DNA of 64,000 bases from CAZFHL01 sp964519145. Lineage in GTDB: Bacteria; Patescibacteriota; Minisyncoccia; Phycocordibacterales; WO2-35-19. Location of the stretch: the NCBI GenBank assembly GCA_964519145.1, contig CAZFHL010000001.1:1-64000 (forward strand), written 5' to 3'. The position numbers and the translations under genes were made by a program. Within the stretch, counting starts at the first letter, position 1. Each line of letters opens with the position of its first letter. A model generated the notes under the pieces. It saw nothing but the letters and a program-made list of their open reading frames with translations, was not told the DNA's origin and made no database searches. Of this stretch, positions 1 through 8,248 are shown piece by piece.

Positions 1-947
1 AAGTAGAAAAAAACAAAATATCCCATGCTTACTTATTTTCAGGTAGCAGGGGTACGGGTAAAACTAGCCTGGCTCGTATTTTTGCAGAGATGATAGGTAC
101 AAAAAAAGAAGATATTTATGAAATGGACGCCGCTTCAAATAGAGGCATAAATGAAATAAGAGAACTCAGAGATTCTGTGAATACATTTCCTTATTCTTCA
201 AAATATAAAGTATATATAATAGACGAGGTGCATATGCTCACCCGTGAAGCTTGGAATGCATTTTTAAAAACACTAGAAGAACCACCTAGTCATGTTGTTT
301 TTATATTGGCGACTACAGAATTACAAAAAGTTTTAGATACGGTCATTTCAAGATGTGAATGTTTTGCTTTTAAGAAACCAAACCATTTAGATTTAACAAA
401 TTCTATTTTAGATGTAGCAAAAAAAGAAGGTTATGATTTAGAACAAAAGTCAGCTTCTTTAATAGCAAATTTGGCAGAAGGTTCATTTCGTGACGCATTT
501 TCTATACTTCAAAAATCTATAAATAGTAGTTTGGACAAAAAGTTATCCCATTTAGAAATTGTAAAAGTTTTAGGAGCACCAGATGATTTTTTGGTTTTAG
601 ATTTATTAAAAGCTTTGGCAGATAAAAAAACAGATGTAGCACTAGATTGTGTGAGACGAGCAGAAAATGAAAATATAGATATGGAAATATTTTTGAAAAT
701 AATAATCAGATATTTGAGATTCATTCTTTTGTTTAGATTTGCTCCTGATATGAAAAAATATGTTGTAGATCAAATAGGGGAGGAAATAGCAAAAAATTTA
801 ATGGATATAGTAAAAAATGCTAAAAATATAAATTCAAAAACTTTGTTAAATTTTTTGGAAGCAAGCAACAGGCAGGCCTATGCTAGTGTGTATTCTTTGC
901 CTATAGAGATAGCTATTATAGAATCTACACAGGCAGAAAAAGAATAA
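1..947 (+). CDS. dnaX: DNA polymerase III subunit gamma/tau, 5'-truncated by window edge
   Basis: Clamp-loader ATPase of the replisome. The frame is open from base 3 and begins inside the P-loop region (SGSRGTGKTS), so the true start lies before the window. The family motif DAASNRGI, the Walker B region VYIIDEVHML and sensor 1 (ILATTE) follow in order. Two oddities: only about a dozen residues separate the P-loop helix from DAASNRGI, so the usual four-cysteine zinc module (CxxCxxC region) is absent; and the protein ends soon after the collar domain, with no tau-specific tail. The next features are a palindromic element and tRNA-Gln. The family call is secure; the missing zinc module is seen directly. 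Confidence 0.93.
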   Translation, partial: VEKNKISHAYLFSGSRGTGKTSLARIFAEMIGTKKEDIYEMDAASNRGINEIRELRDSVNTFPYSSKYKVYIIDEVHMLTREAWNAFLKTLEEPPSHVVFILATTELQKVLDTVISRCECFAFKKPNHLDLTNSILDVAKKEGYDLEQKSASLIANLAEGSFRDAFSILQKSINSSLDKKLSHLEIVKVLGAPDDFLVLDLLKALADKKTDVALDCVRRAENENIDMEIFLKIIIRYLRFILLFRFAPDMKKYVVDQIGEEIAKNLMDIVKNAKNINSKTLLNFLEASNRQAYASVYSLPIEIAIIESTQAEKE

Positions 948-954
948 TAGTTAT

Positions 955-1083
955 ATTTCAAAAGTCACCGAGAAACACTTTTTGAGCCGTCTTTCGCAGG
1001 CTGACGAGCCGAGAATGAGCAAATTTTCAGCAGAAAATTATGCGACGGCGAAAAAAGAAGTTTTGATGGAGACGTTTGAAAGA
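955..1083 (-). repeat. Palindromic element, copy A
   Basis: Imperfect inverted repeat between dnaX and tRNA-Gln. The outer arms begin TTTCAAAAGTC and end GACGTTTGAAA. Read on the minus strand, the inside has an AT-rich hairpin (GCATAATTTTC, loop TGCT, GAAAATTTGC) and a GC-rich hairpin (GGC/GCC) matching the other six copies. It is the most diverged copy. Its GC/GC closing pairs replace the GG/CC pairs of the other copies, which is a compensatory change. Confidence 0.7.
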
Positions 1084-1154
1084 GATTCAATTTATTGGAC
1101 TAAATTTAAAAATAAAGGTATAAATAATATGATTATTTATTGATTATAAAATAT

Positions 1155-1225
1155 TGGGAGATCGTCTAACGGTAGGACAGAGGCCTTTGAAGCCTTTAAT
1201 CTAGGTTCGATTCCTAGTCTCCCAG
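1155..1225 (+). tRNA. tRNA-Gln (anticodon TTG)
   Basis: Cloverleaf with acceptor TGGGAGA/TCTCCCA, anticodon stem GGC/GCC region with loop CTTTGAA (anticodon TTG, reads CAA), T-arm CTAGG-TTCGATT-CCTAG and discriminator G. CCA is not encoded: CCG follows. It lies immediately upstream of the copper island, a common kind of integration position. Confidence 0.93.
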
Positions 1226-1310
1226 CCGTCATATACTAAGTCAGGTGACTGAGATGCATAGGTAACTATTTCAAAAATGGCATACCTGGCTAGAGTGCAG
1301 TATTCAAGAC

Positions 1311-1340
1311 AAAAAATCACCGATTATTCGGTGATTTTTT
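1311..1340 (+). terminator. Rho-independent terminator
   Basis: Hairpin AAATCACCGA/TCGGTGATTT with loop TTAT, followed by T residues. It separates the tRNA-Gln transcript from the copper operon promoter. Confidence 0.8.
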
Positions 1341-1358
1341 GTTGTACACAAGTGTGAC

Positions 1359-1391
1359 TTGACTATACCCCCTAGGGGTATAGTATATAAT
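1359..1391 (+). promoter_or_regulatory. Copper operon promoter with CsoR operator
   Basis: A TTGACT -35 (1359-1364) and a TATATAAT-type -10 (1384-1391) enclose a 21-bp near-perfect palindrome at 1363-1383 with arms CTATACCCC/GGGGTATAG. This matches the GC-centred TA-flanked operator type known for CsoR repressors. Its position between -35 and -10 fits repression released by Cu(I). The csoR ATG follows the -10 directly, so translation is leaderless or begins at the second ATG (1414). Confidence 0.82.
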
Positions 1392-1392
1392 T

Positions 1393-1656
1393 ATGAATAT
1401 AAATAAATCTAAAATGTCACGTCGATTAAAAATTATTGAAGGTCAAGTTAGAGGATTGAATGAAATGGTTGATAAGGGTTCGTATTGTATCGATGTTATA
1501 ACTCAAAGCTCTGCAATAAAACAGGGACTTTCAAATGTTGAGGATATGCTTATGGAACATCACCTCTCTCATTGTGTGGTTAAACAAATAAAAGAAGGAA
1601 AACCTGCAAAGGCAGTTGATGAAGTTCTTAAGGTTTACAAACTTAAACGCAAATAA
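1393..1656 (+). CDS. csoR: Copper-sensing transcriptional repressor CsoR
   Basis: An 87-residue all-helical repressor of the CsoR/RcnR family (DUF156). The conserved N-terminal SRRLKIIEGQVRG helix is present, as are the Cu(I) ligands in the Cys-His-Cys pattern: C32, H57 and C61 (in HHLSHC). It should bind the palindrome directly upstream and release it with copper. First gene of a tight operon: copA begins 3 bp after its stop. The start is uncertain because the -10 box nearly touches ATG 1393; ATG 1414 (residue 8, MSRRLK) would leave a short leader and keep all conserved residues. Confidence 0.92.
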   Translation: MNINKSKMSRRLKIIEGQVRGLNEMVDKGSYCIDVITQSSAIKQGLSNVEDMLMEHHLSHCVVKQIKEGKPAKAVDEVLKVYKLKRK

Positions 1657-1659
1657 TAT

Positions 1660-3984
1660 ATGAACAATACTAAAACATATACAGTAAAAGGAATGCATTG
1701 TGCCTCATGTGCCAGTATTATTGAAAAAACGTTTAAAAAGACAGATGGGGTGCACTCAGTAGAAGTAAATTATGGGACAGAAAAAGCCAAGATTGCTTTT
1801 GATGAATCTAAAACAAATCCACATCATCTTTCTAAAAAAATAGAACCTTTGGGCTATTCATTGGTTCTAAATCAAGAATCAAATCATTCTCAAGGTAGTC
1901 AATCTGCTGAAGAAATGGGGATGTCAGCAAGTGAGCACTCAGCTCATTTAGATTTGAACCAGTCCAAAAAAGAGAAACTCATTGAGGTTAGAGATATGAG
2001 GGTGAAAGTTCTTTCCGCTATTCCCTTAGCAATTTTTGCTGCATTTGTCATGGGTTGGGATATTTTGGCTCAGTATAAATCTGTGCCTGAAATGAGTTAT
2101 ATGCTAAAAGAATTTTTTCACCATTTACTTCCAATATTCGCCACTTATATCCTATTTGTAGTTGGTAAACCATATTTGCTTGGTTTTTATAGATTTTTAC
2201 GCTATGGCAAGGCAAATATGGATACTCTTATAGGTATTGGGACCATTGCCGCTTTTCTATACAGTTTCGCTGTAACCGCTTTAGAAGATGTCCTCAAGCC
2301 TTTTATTAATGTTGAGTATCAATACTACGATGTGACAATTGTAGTCATCACATTTATTGCTCTAGGAAAATACCTTGAGGCAAGATCAAAAATTAAGACA
2401 GGGGATGCTATTGAAAAGCTTTTAAACTTACAAGCAAAAACTGCTTTGGTAATTCGTGATGGAAAAGAAGTGGAAATTGGTATTAATGAAGTTAAACATG
2501 GAGATTTGATAATAGTAAAACCTGGTACGAAAATTCCAGTTGATGGTGTCATAACTGAAGGTAGTTCTTTCGTTGATGAATCTATGGTTACGGGAGAGCC
2601 AATGCCTGCACAGAAAAAAATCGGTGATAGTGTTGTTTCGGGAACAATTAATACAACTGGATCATTTATTTTCAAAGCTACAAAAGTTGGATCCGAGACA
2701 CTTCTCGCTCAAATTATAAAAATGGTGGAGGATGCTCAAGGAAGTCGTGCCCCGATTCAAGCTCTTGCAGATAAGATATCGGCAATTTTTGTTCCTGTCA
2801 CTCTCATCATTGCCTCTCTTACACTTGGAGCATGGCTCTTAATTGGTACTGGTACGCTTGGATTTCCACAAGCACTTTCATACGGTCTAGTATCGTTTGT
2901 TGGAGTTTTGGTTATTGCTTGTCCGTGTGCACTTGGTCTTGCAACGCCTACTGCAATTATTGTCGGAGTTGGTAAGGGTGCAAAAGAAGGTATCTTAATT
3001 AAAGATGCCGCAACGCTTGAAAAGTTACATAAAGTAGATACTGTAATTGTAGATAAAACAGGTACTATAACCATAGGAAAACCAACTCTTGTTGATATTG
3101 AAAATAAATCTAATCTTAGTAATGAAGAGTTTATTTCAATTATTGGTTCACTTGAGAAAAAATCTGAACATCCTATTGCTCATGCGATAGTGAATTATGC
3201 ACTTGAGAATAAATTACACATTGGAGATGTTTCAAATTTTGAGAGTGTTCAAGGTAAAGGATTAAAAGGATCAATTAAAGGAGTAGAGTATTTTGTAGGA
3301 AATGCAAAATTAGTTAACGATTTAGGGATATCATTTGATATTTCAAAAATTGAGCAATTTACTGCACAAGGAAAAACTCCTGTCCTTCTTGCGACAAAAG
3401 AAAATGTGCTTGGGTTTGTGATGGTGTCTGATGAGATAAAAGCCGAATCAAAACAAGCTGTGGCTGATCTCCATAAGCTTGGTATCAAAGTTGTAATGCT
3501 TACGGGTGATGATGAAAAGGCTGCAAAACATATAGCTTCACTTGTCGGTATTGATGAAGTAATAGCTCATGTATTACCTCAGGATAAATTAGCAAAAATA
3601 AAAGAAATGCAATCACAAGGTCGAGTGGTCGCTATGGCAGGTGACGGTGTAAATGATGCTCCTGCACTTGCTCAGGCAGATGTAGGTATTGCTATGGGTA
3701 CGGGTACCGATGTTGCTATTGAATCAGCTGGGATTACTCTTCTTGGTGGAGATATTTCAAAACTGGTAAAAGCTATTAAGCTTTCAAAAATAACCATGAG
3801 AGGTATTAAACAAAACCTCTTTTGGGCATTTATCTATAATATTATTGGTATTCCACTTGCTGCTGGAATTTTCTATCCAATTTTCGGATGGCTCTTAAAT
3901 CCTGTATTCGCAGGATTCGCTATGGCGATGTCATCAGTATCGGTAGTTTCGAATTCACTTCGTATCAAGGCGAAAAAAATATAA
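1660..3984 (+). CDS. copA: Copper-exporting P1B-type ATPase
   Basis: A 774-residue heavy-metal ATPase that exports Cu(I) across the cytoplasmic membrane using ATP. Domains in order: one N-terminal HMA domain with GMHCASC (residues 11-17), a Met/His-containing linker around residues 87-97, paired transmembrane helices, the actuator domain with TGE (VTGEPMP), the transmembrane metal site CPC (421-423), the phosphorylation motif DKTGT (465-469), the HP motif (SEHPIAHA) and the hinge GDGVNDAP (about 661-668). Length fits CopA. No SD precedes it, and the close spacing to csoR suggests translational coupling. Codon choice and composition look less AT-biased than in flanking core genes, consistent with horizontal transfer of the operon. 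Confidence 0.96.
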   Translation: MNNTKTYTVKGMHCASCASIIEKTFKKTDGVHSVEVNYGTEKAKIAFDESKTNPHHLSKKIEPLGYSLVLNQESNHSQGSQSAEEMGMSASEHSAHLDLNQSKKEKLIEVRDMRVKVLSAIPLAIFAAFVMGWDILAQYKSVPEMSYMLKEFFHHLLPIFATYILFVVGKPYLLGFYRFLRYGKANMDTLIGIGTIAAFLYSFAVTALEDVLKPFINVEYQYYDVTIVVITFIALGKYLEARSKIKTGDAIEKLLNLQAKTALVIRDGKEVEIGINEVKHGDLIIVKPGTKIPVDGVITEGSSFVDESMVTGEPMPAQKKIGDSVVSGTINTTGSFIFKATKVGSETLLAQIIKMVEDAQGSRAPIQALADKISAIFVPVTLIIASLTLGAWLLIGTGTLGFPQALSYGLVSFVGVLVIACPCALGLATPTAIIVGVGKGAKEGILIKDAATLEKLHKVDTVIVDKTGTITIGKPTLVDIENKSNLSNEEFISIIGSLEKKSEHPIAHAIVNYALENKLHIGDVSNFESVQGKGLKGSIKGVEYFVGNAKLVNDLGISFDISKIEQFTAQGKTPVLLATKENVLGFVMVSDEIKAESKQAVADLHKLGIKVVMLTGDDEKAAKHIASLVGIDEVIAHVLPQDKLAKIKEMQSQGRVVAMAGDGVNDAPALAQADVGIAMGTGTDVAIESAGITLLGGDISKLVKAIKLSKITMRGIKQNLFWAFIYNIIGIPLAAGIFYPIFGWLLNPVFAGFAMAMSSVSVVSNSLRIKAKKI

Positions 3985-3987
3985 ATT

Positions 3988-5001
3988 ATGAATACAAAGA
4001 CTTACACATTTTATATTTCTGGCACACACTGCCCTTCGTGTAAAATCTTCGTCGAAGATACTTTAAACGAACAGATTGGTATCAGTAATACTAATGTTAA
4101 CTTGAAAAACGAAACTGTGTTGATTGAAACCACTTTAGATGAAAGTCAGCACAAACTAGCTGAAATCCTAAGTGAAAAAATAAAACACAATGGTTACTTA
4201 ATTTCTGTTGAAAAGAAAGTTAAGGAAAAAAAGGACAATGGAGTTATTTGGCAGGCATTGCCGATTGGTCTTGCATTTATTGCTTTGTTTTTTATCGTAC
4301 AGAAGTCAGGAATACTAAACTTTGGGCTTGGAGGAACAATAACACCAGTGACCAGCTTTATTATTGGTCTTGTGGCGTCAGTATCGAGTTGTCTTGCAGT
4401 TGTTGGAGGACTTGTTCTTTCTCTTTCTGCAACAGTGTCTCAGGACAAAATAAGTGATACCAAACCCATGATGCTCTTTCATGGTGGAAGACTAATTAGC
4501 TTTGCTGTACTCGGAGGTGTTCTTGGTGCAATTGGTAGTGTAATTGGTATAAGTTTTACAGTTACTGCAATACTTGGAATTGTTGCATCTATTGTAATGA
4601 TAATGCTTGGGCTTAATCTAGTAGGAGTGTTTGAGAAAAATATAATTGCACTACCATCGGGAGTATTTAGTTTCTTCCGTAAAGTAGAGCACAAGACGAT
4701 AGCACCATTTCTAGTTGGTGTTAGCACATTTTTCCTACCCTGTGGATTTACTCAGGCTATGCAGGTCGCAGCACTTTCAAGTGATTCGTTTGTCTCAGGA
4801 ATTTTAATTATGGGAGCGTTTGCTCTTGGAACACTACCAATACTTGCATTGTTGTCATTTGGCTCAGCGTCATTTTCACAATCAAAACATGCCCCACTTT
4901 TCTTCAAATCAGCGGGTGTTCTAGTAATTGGTCTTGGATCTTTCGCATTTCTCGCAGGGCTTGCCGGACTGGGTATTATTAATCCTTTATTTAACATATA
5001 A
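3988..5001 (+). CDS. HMA domain fused to DsbD/SafE-like transmembrane protein
   Basis: 337 residues. The N-terminal ~75 residues form a heavy-metal-associated domain with a GTHCPSC metal site. A linker and about six hydrophobic helices follow, of the cytochrome-c-biogenesis/DsbD_2 (sulfite exporter TauE/SafE-like) type, rich in Gly and Ser. A membrane Cys-Pro pair occurs near FFLPCGFTQ. Such fusions occur next to CopA in several bacteria and probably move copper or reducing equivalents across the membrane; the substrate is inference. It starts 3 bp after copA. Confidence 0.8.
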   Translation: MNTKTYTFYISGTHCPSCKIFVEDTLNEQIGISNTNVNLKNETVLIETTLDESQHKLAEILSEKIKHNGYLISVEKKVKEKKDNGVIWQALPIGLAFIALFFIVQKSGILNFGLGGTITPVTSFIIGLVASVSSCLAVVGGLVLSLSATVSQDKISDTKPMMLFHGGRLISFAVLGGVLGAIGSVIGISFTVTAILGIVASIVMIMLGLNLVGVFEKNIIALPSGVFSFFRKVEHKTIAPFLVGVSTFFLPCGFTQAMQVAALSSDSFVSGILIMGAFALGTLPILALLSFGSASFSQSKHAPLFFKSAGVLVIGLGSFAFLAGLAGLGIINPLFNI

Positions 5002-5019
5002 TCTTATTAGTTAATTACT

Positions 5020-5421
5020 ATGCAAAAAAACACAATCATATCCATTATCATTAGTCTTGCTCTCATCGTAGGAACGATTTATTTTATTTCTGATAGACCT
5101 TCTTCAACAGGTATAAACGAAGTTGCACAGTCGCAGAATGTTGAAATTAAAGACGGTGTACAGTACGTGACCATTACTGCAAAGGGTGGCTATTTTCCGC
5201 GTGTTACGAAAATCAAAGGTGGATTACCTACCAAACTAGTTGTGAAGACAGATGGCACATATGATTGCTCAGCATCACTTGTGGTTCGTCCTGTTGGATT
5301 TCAAAAGATGTTACAACCAACAGGTGAAGAAATAATTGACTTGGGTATTCCAAAATCTGGTGAGAAAGTACAAGGAGTGTGTGGAATGGGAATGTATAAC
5401 TTCCAAATAAAAGTCAGTTAA
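5020..5421 (+). CDS. Membrane-anchored cupredoxin-like copper-binding protein
   Basis: 133 residues. An N-terminal signal anchor (TIISIIISLALIVGTIYF) is followed by an extracytoplasmic single-domain beta protein. The C-terminal motif VCGMGMYNF gives the Cys and Met ligands of a type-1 copper site, and a second Cys lies in TYDCSAS. It fits the Cupredoxin_1 group and likely buffers or hands over copper outside the membrane. Last gene of the csoR-copA operon, 18 bp after the previous stop. The 3' end overlaps the convergent recombinase remnant by 4 bp. Confidence 0.8.
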   Translation: MQKNTIISIIISLALIVGTIYFISDRPSSTGINEVAQSQNVEIKDGVQYVTITAKGGYFPRVTKIKGGLPTKLVVKTDGTYDCSASLVVRPVGFQKMLQPTGEEIIDLGIPKSGEKVQGVCGMGMYNFQIKVS

Positions 5422-5654
5422 TTATTCAAGAAGACCTTTTTATTTTTTAGATATAACTTGCTTTGCAGACATCCCAGTAGTTCTCGTTTTTCAATCAATG
5501 TACCTTCCCTGAGGAGATACTTCGTATAATTTCTGACATTTATATCTTCTGAGGATTTTTCTTTTTTGTGTCCCAAGACACCGGTCCTGAATTTATTAAA
5601 TCTAGTGATCTCATCTTCGATTCTTGCTCTTATCCCTATTTCATCAATATCCAC
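5418..5654 (-). pseudogene. C-terminal remnant of a serine site-specific recombinase (probable)
   Basis: A 78-residue frame opened only by GTG, with no SD. It resembles the C-terminal tail of large serine recombinases from this group of bacteria as I recall them: RARIEDEITRFNKF, then YTKYLLREGTLIEKRELL. The catalytic, DNA-binding and zinc-ribbon parts are missing. It converges on the copper operon and abuts a perfect palindrome at its 5' side. Likely a relic of the element that delivered the operon. Moderate certainty: the tail is recognisable but short. Confidence 0.5.
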
Positions 5655-5716
5655 TGGTAATGTGTGTACACATTACCAGAAGAACTTGACATAAATTTAT
5701 TTAAATGTATTATCTT
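5655..5716 (+). promoter_or_regulatory. 24-bp palindrome followed by a promoter
   Basis: Perfect palindrome 5655-5678 with arms TGGTAATGTG/CACATTACCA around TGTA. A TTGACA -35 follows at 5686-5691, with a TATTAT or TATCTT -10 at 5708-5716. The palindrome could be an operator for the next gene or the edge of the lost element. Confidence 0.5.
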
Positions 5717-5753
5717 GTATAGAATTCAGCTATAGGAATAGGAGAAATTAAAA

Positions 5754-6099
5754 ATGAATATTCGACCTTGATGTTGATAGTTGTTCAATTAAAGGATGCC
5801 AAGATTCAAAAATTTGGGGCCTAATCAAAGAAAATAAATTGTTCAGGTTAACCTTTTCTAAATCGGTTGCCGAGCATACAAATAAGATTTCTGGCAATAA
5901 ATGCATATTACAGAGATTTAGGATCTATAAAGGAAGAGAGCTATCCAAAGAAGATGAAAGCAAATCTGGACTTTATGGTATCCTTAGTCGAAAAAATCAA
6001 AAGATGCTTCGAATTTCATTAGATAGAGAAACAGCACTCCTTCTTTGTGATTTTAATTCACGCTATTTGCAAGAAATATATTTGACTACTTGTAAGTAG
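5754..6099 (+). pseudogene. Hypothetical protein, apparently frameshifted near its start
   Basis: A promoter, an SD (GGAG at 5741-5744) and ATG 5754 begin a frame that stops after five codons (TGA 5769). The overlapping frame, shifted by one base, stays open from 5758 to 6099 and reads as a plausible ~113-residue basic protein (FDLDVDSCSIKGC onward, ending YLTTCK). The only start in that frame after the shift is TTG 5839, without an SD. A one-base indel close to codon 3 would restore a normal gene; it may be a real mutation or a sequence error. No family recognised. Confidence 0.5.
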
Positions 6100-6105
6100 C
6101 AAAAT

Positions 6106-6177
6106 GTTCCCCTGCTATGGTTTACGCTGAGGCTTAAGGAACTGAAGCGTGAGGGTTCGACTCCCTTCAGGGGAACC
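6106..6177 (+). other. tRNA-like sequence (degenerate or unusual tRNA)
   Basis: Perfect acceptor-like stem GTTCCCC/GGGGAAC (extendable by a T-A pair) and a canonical T-arm (GAGGG, loop TTCGACT, CCCTT). The middle does not fold as a D-arm plus 7-nt anticodon loop: the only obvious stem is ACGCT/AGCGT closing a 17-nt loop. It has its own terminator downstream. Possibly a decayed tRNA, an attachment-site relic or an unusual tRNA-like RNA; no amino acid assigned. Confidence 0.4.
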
Positions 6178-6186
6178 ACCCTTGTC

Positions 6187-6216
6187 AAAAGGCTGGATTA
6201 ATTCCAGCCTTTTTTG
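6187..6216 (+). terminator. Rho-independent terminator
   Basis: AAAAGGCTGGA/TCCAGCCTTTT hairpin with a T-run; ends the tRNA-like transcript. Confidence 0.8.
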
Positions 6217-6315
6217 TTATTTAAATTATGGTTTAAATTTAGCTTGAGTTTTTTATTTAAGATTTAATTTTTTAATTTTAAATACAAATAAGTATTAGAT
6301 AAATTGTGTGAGTAT

Positions 6316-6362
6316 TCGTTTTGCTCTTTTGAGCTCATCAGTATAGATACATCTATATACGA
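6316..6362 (-). ncRNA. Hammerhead-ribozyme-like motif, copy 1 (core mutated)
   Basis: On the minus strand: stem III (TCGT/ACGA), cleavage triplet GTA, stem I hairpin TATAGA-TGTA-TCTATA, the invariant CTGATGA, then stem II GCTC-AAAA-GAGC. The following core tetranucleotide is AAAA where hammerheads need GAAA, so catalysis is expected to be lost. It lies 3' of the small minus-strand gene at 6396-6650, separated by a GAGGG/CCCTC hairpin. Confidence 0.45.
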
Positions 6363-6395
6363 GAGGGGTTTCTGGGTATCCCTCAAACCCTCTTT

Positions 6396-6650
6396 TTAGC
6401 TGATCATGAAAGGTCCTTCTATACCGGCAATTTCTGCCGCTTTGGCCATCACTGAAGTGACGTCAGGAGGGTTCCTTTGGAACCTCTCCTCCATTTTAAG
6501 GGAGGTCAAAGCCCGGTTGAAAAGTAGTTGAGTTGCTCTGATCTCCTCGGACGCTCTCCTCGGAGTCACTCCAAGAGAGATTAGTTTCTCCTCTGAGGTA
6601 TATTTGTAATCAATTAGGAGAAAAGTCTCAAATGTGGTGGACGGATGCAA
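6396..6650 (-). CDS. Small hypothetical protein, paralogue of the remnant at 8249
   Basis: 84 residues from a TTG start without a clear SD, so the true 5' end is uncertain (ATG codons occur only from residue 53). The C-terminus (VMAKAAEIAGIEGPFMIS) is clearly homologous to a second minus-strand frame at 8249-8364 ending KAAELIGWEGPFIIS. Conservation at amino-acid level suggests it was a real protein. No family recognised. It is followed by a hairpin and a hammerhead-like motif in both copies. Confidence 0.5.
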   Translation of the reverse strand: MHPSTTFETFLLIDYKYTSEEKLISLGVTPRRASEEIRATQLLFNRALTSLKMEERFQRNPPDVTSVMAKAAEIAGIEGPFMIS

Positions 6651-6702
6651 GTAATAGACAAATAATATAAACTTTTGTATAATAATTTACGGAAGGAGTA
6701 AT

Positions 6703-6891
6703 ATGAAAAAAGCTCTAATTTTGATTACTGTACTTATGGCAGGACTTTTAGGTTGTGGATACGCGGATCGCAAGGTCGCTGCTTTAACTGGATACACCAG
6801 GCACTGTATCGATGGTGTATCATATTTACAATTTCCTTCTGGAGCAACTGTCGAATATACTCCGGAAGGCAAAATCAAGACTTGCAAGTGA
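6703..6891 (+). CDS. Small lipoprotein
   Basis: 62 residues with a strong SD (GGAAGGAG). The N-terminal signal ends in lipobox LLGC, so the mature protein of about 45 residues is probably lipid-anchored. The mature part has two Cys (C35, C61) and a short beta-type sequence (YLQFPSGATVEY). Function unknown. Single-gene unit with its own terminator. Confidence 0.75.
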   Translation: MKKALILITVLMAGLLGCGYADRKVAALTGYTRHCIDGVSYLQFPSGATVEYTPEGKIKTCK

Positions 6892-6900
6892 GTTTATCAA

Positions 6901-6924
6901 AGGGTTGGTAGTTTGACCAACCCT
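6901..6924 (+). terminator. Terminator of the lipoprotein gene
   Basis: AGGGTTGG/CCAACCCT hairpin just after the stop; the T-run is weak. Confidence 0.6.
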
Positions 6925-7024
6925 TCCATCAAAGTTTTTTATAAATATTTATGTAGATTGGAGTATAGAAATTTTTGATGGGAGTAAAATTTGTTCTCTG
7001 AATCCAATAGTTTTCTAAGTAATG

Positions 7025-7059
7025 AAAGGCAACATTTTTTAATGAACGTTGTCTTTTTT
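7025..7059 (+). terminator. Second hairpin plus T-run
   Basis: GGCAAC/GTTGTC arms followed by TTTTTTG in the gap between the lipoprotein gene and tspO. The rest of 6930-7150 is AT-rich with nothing else recognised. Confidence 0.5.
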
Positions 7060-7154
7060 GTTTTTAAATTTATTCTAAAATATTTTTATATTCATATTTT
7101 ATATATAATTTACATATAATAGAGTATTTCAAATAAAGATGCTAAAATAAAAAT

Positions 7155-7559
7155 ATGGACACATATACCTGGTATTCACAACTTATAAAACCAATGTGGG
7201 CACCACCAAGTTGGCTTTTTGGGCCAGTATGGACTGTGCTTTATATTATTATTACTATTTCCTTCGGTACAGTTTTTTATAAAGTATTTACTAAAAAAAT
7301 TCCTTGGACATTTGCATTATTGTTTGCATTGAATTTAGTTTTTAACTTTGCTTTTAGTCCATTGCAGTTTGGCTTAAAAAATAATATCCTTGCATCTATT
7401 GATATTCTTTTAATTCTAGCCACACTTATCTGGGCCCTCTATTATTTATGGCATTCTTTTCCTCGTTTTCGTTGGATTGTTTATGTAAATATTCCATATT
7501 TTCTATGGGTAACTTTTGCTACAATCCTACAATTAACTATAACTTATTTAAATAGATAA
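7155..7559 (+). CDS. tspO: TspO/MBR family tryptophan-rich membrane protein
   Basis: 134 residues, five predicted transmembrane helices. Family hallmarks: KPMWAPPSWLFGPVWTVLY near the N-terminus and a Trp-rich later helix (ALYYLWHSFPRFRW). TspO proteins bind porphyrins and related ligands in the membrane; the role here is unknown. It overlaps the next gene by one base (TAATG), so the two are probably translationally coupled. No SD. Confidence 0.92.
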   Translation: MDTYTWYSQLIKPMWAPPSWLFGPVWTVLYIIITISFGTVFYKVFTKKIPWTFALLFALNLVFNFAFSPLQFGLKNNILASIDILLILATLIWALYYLWHSFPRFRWIVYVNIPYFLWVTFATILQLTITYLNR

Positions 7560-8008
7560 TGATCAATTTAGATTTTATTGGATTATTTATATTTATCGCT
7601 GGGTTTATTATCGGACTTGGGGCTGTAACAGTTATTGATATTCATGGATTTTTAGGCAAAAAATCAAAATATTGGACTGAAGCTACAATTCGGACACATA
7701 AAATTACAAAACCACTAATATGGGTAGGTATTTGTTTCGCTATTATAGGTGGAATTATTTTATATCGAAATGATCAATTTATGGGTATACCTTTTTATCA
7801 TTTAATTATTGGAAGTGTTTTAATTTTGAATGGACTATTTTTGTCTTTTTATGTAAGTCCTTTTTTATTGGCACAAGAAAGTGATGGTCGACAGTCAGAA
7901 CTTTTACCGGTATCTTTACAAAATAAAATCACTATAAGTTTAGTGGTTTCTGGTTTAGGATGGTGGGGAGGATTATTTTTATTAGTTTTTTATATTACAA
8001 AATTATAA
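7559..8008 (+). CDS. Four-helix membrane protein of unknown function
   Basis: 149 residues with four hydrophobic helices and a conserved-looking first segment (GLGAVTVIDIHGFLG). No family assigned. Coupled to tspO by start/stop overlap, which suggests a linked function. Confidence 0.7.
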   Translation: MINLDFIGLFIFIAGFIIGLGAVTVIDIHGFLGKKSKYWTEATIRTHKITKPLIWVGICFAIIGGIILYRNDQFMGIPFYHLIIGSVLILNGLFLSFYVSPFLLAQESDGRQSELLPVSLQNKITISLVVSGLGWWGGLFLLVFYITKL

Positions 8009-8169
8009 TCTTTATATTGAAAAGTAAATTTTAAAAATAGAAAAATATGGATAATTTATTTATCAATATAAAATCTTTGATTTGTTAATATTATTAAACT
8101 TAATATATCTTAAAAATTTATTTAAAATTTTAAATATAAATGAGTATTGGTAAGTTTGTATAAAAAAGT

Positions 8170-8216
8170 TCGTTTCGCTCTCTTGAGCTCATCAGTATAG
8201 ATACATCTATAGACGA
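8170..8216 (-). ncRNA. Hammerhead ribozyme candidate (open stem III), copy 2
   Basis: All invariant hammerhead positions are present on the minus strand: stem III TCGT (8216-8213) pairs with ACGA (8173-8170); cleavage triplet GTC ends at 8212; stem I TATAGA/TCTATA with loop TGTA (8211-8196); CTGATGA (8195-8189); stem II GCTC-AAGA-GAGC (8188-8177); GAAA (8176-8173). A 7-bp hairpin GAGGAGT/ACTCCTC sits directly 5'. Caveat: another frame through both copies conserves YRCIYTDELKRAKR with third-position differences, so coding constraint cannot be excluded. Confidence 0.6.
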
Positions 8217-8248
8217 GAGGAGTTTATAGGTACTCCTCAAACCTCCTT

